Positions 63,408-64,000 of a DNA stretch of 64,000 bases are shown one piece after another. Where the stretch lies: the NCBI GenBank assembly GCA_020636835.1, contig JACJXC010000005.1, positions 452,252 through 516,251 of the forward strand, in the 5' to 3' direction. Made by a program: the position numbers and the translations under genes. This stretch comes from Bacteroidales bacterium. Lineage in GTDB: Bacteria > Bacteroidota > Bacteroidia > Bacteroidales > Tenuifilaceae. Position 1 is the first letter of the stretch; the number at the start of each line of letters is the position of its first letter. The notes below the pieces were generated by a model that saw nothing but the letters and a program-made list of their open reading frames with translations, was not told the DNA's origin and searched no databases.

Positions 63408-64000
63408 ATGGTAAAAGTTGATGTATTGCTAGGCCTTCAATGGGGCGACGAGGGTAAAGGCAAGGTGGTTGATGTGCTGACTCCAAACTACGATGTAATT
63501 GCCCGTTTCCAGGGAGGACCCAACGCGGGGCATTCGCTCGAGTTCAACAACATTAAACACGTTTTGCACACCATTCCCTCGGGGATATTCAGGCCTAACT
63601 GCATTAATATAATAGGGAATGGGGTAGTGCTCGATCCTGTAATATTTGCCCAAGAGATAAAGGAGCTCGAACAAATGGGCATTAACCTTGCGCCCACCCT
63701 TAAAATATCGAAGAAAGCTCACCTAATACTCCCCTCGCACCGCGAACTCGACGCAGCATCGGAAGCATCCAAAGGCAAAAGCAAAATTGGATCAACCCTT
63801 AAAGGAATTGGCCCAACATACATGGATAAAACCGGACGCAACGGCCTTCGGGTTGGCGACATCCTAAGCCCAAATTTCTCCGAAAAGTACAACCAGCTTA
63901 AAAGTAAGCACAAGGACATTCTCAAGCAGTACAACTACCAAAGCAATATCGAACAACATGAGCAGGCCTGGTTTAACGGAATTGAGGCACTGAAACGGTT
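63408..64000 (+). CDS. purA: Adenylosuccinate synthase, N-terminal part (cut by window edge)
   Basis: The first 197 codons are present. The GTP-binding motif GLQWGDEGKGK opens the protein, followed by RFQGGPNAGH, the IIGNGVVLDP segment and KIGSTLKGIGPTYMDK. PurA condenses IMP with aspartate using GTP in AMP synthesis. ATG at 63408. The reading frame runs off the right edge without a stop, so the end is not seen. Confidence 0.96.
   Translation, partial: MVKVDVLLGLQWGDEGKGKVVDVLTPNYDVIARFQGGPNAGHSLEFNNIKHVLHTIPSGIFRPNCINIIGNGVVLDPVIFAQEIKELEQMGINLAPTLKISKKAHLILPSHRELDAASEASKGKSKIGSTLKGIGPTYMDKTGRNGLRVGDILSPNFSEKYNQLKSKHKDILKQYNYQSNIEQHEQAWFNGIEALKR

Noticed and set aside
1..64000. tRNA, rRNA, CRISPR arrays, IS elements, prophage or integrase genes
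   Set aside because: None was recognised on either strand; this is by eye and small RNAs could be missed.

Overview
The window looks like a chromosome segment of an anaerobic, H2-metabolising member of the Bacteroidota (probably Bacteroidales-like). The evidence is three proteins with type IX secretion (T9SS) C-terminal signals, promoters of the TTTG / TAnnTTTG type, an S46 dipeptidyl-peptidase typical of the phylum, a KdsC-UbiA-Maf gene string, and NADH-linked [FeFe]-hydrogenases next to an ETF/acyl-CoA dehydrogenase cluster. No rRNA, tRNA, CRISPR array, IS element or prophage was seen.

Region 1 (1-9961, all minus strand) is a hydrogenase island. In transcription order it holds hydC-hydB-hydA (a trimeric NADH/ferredoxin hydrogenase), then a six-gene regulatory-looking module (DRTGG domain, RsbW-like ATPase, HydS-type putative sensory [FeFe]-hydrogenase, second DRTGG, PHP-domain protein, second ATPase), then hndB-hndC and the first 18 codons of a second hydA/hndD. 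Each of the three promoter-bearing gaps carries the palindrome TGTTA-N6-TAACA (five copies in all), a good match to the NADH-sensing Rex operator. One copy lies exactly in the spacer of a consensus Bacteroidota promoter. This unites two hydrogenases and a probable H2-sensing relay under one inferred redox control and is the most interesting feature of the window.

Region 2 (10.2-16.2 kb, minus) holds a DPP11-type dipeptidyl-peptidase, Maf, a UbiA prenyltransferase, a KdsC-type phosphatase, a DUF2520 Rossmann protein and one unrecognised gene. Region 3 (16.6-22.8 kb, plus) holds etfB, etfA, a four-helix-bundle gene between inverted repeats, a cytochrome-b-like Fe-S membrane protein, a CCG-domain protein and a large acyl-CoA dehydrogenase. 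It reads as a beta-oxidation electron path into the quinone pool, with the ETF:quinone oxidoreductase split over two genes. Region 4 (22.9-41.6 kb) holds a TPR/LuxR-like regulator, a 3105-residue mosaic S8 protease with T9SS signal, an acyltransferase, CstA, an Asp-box propeller protein with T9SS signal, a lipoprotein and an outer-membrane beta-barrel. Region 5 (42-56 kb) holds a DEAD helicase, a 56-residue membrane protein, a methyltransferase, a large hybrid-input sensor kinase with its response regulator, a YhcC-type radical SAM protein, TauE, glyA, another response regulator and a CLC-CBS channel. Region 6 (56.3-64 kb, plus) holds an M16 peptidase pair, a T9SS type B protein, a RelA/SpoT protein, a Fur-family regulator and the start of purA.

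All assignments rest on reading the translations and DNA by eye. No database search was run.
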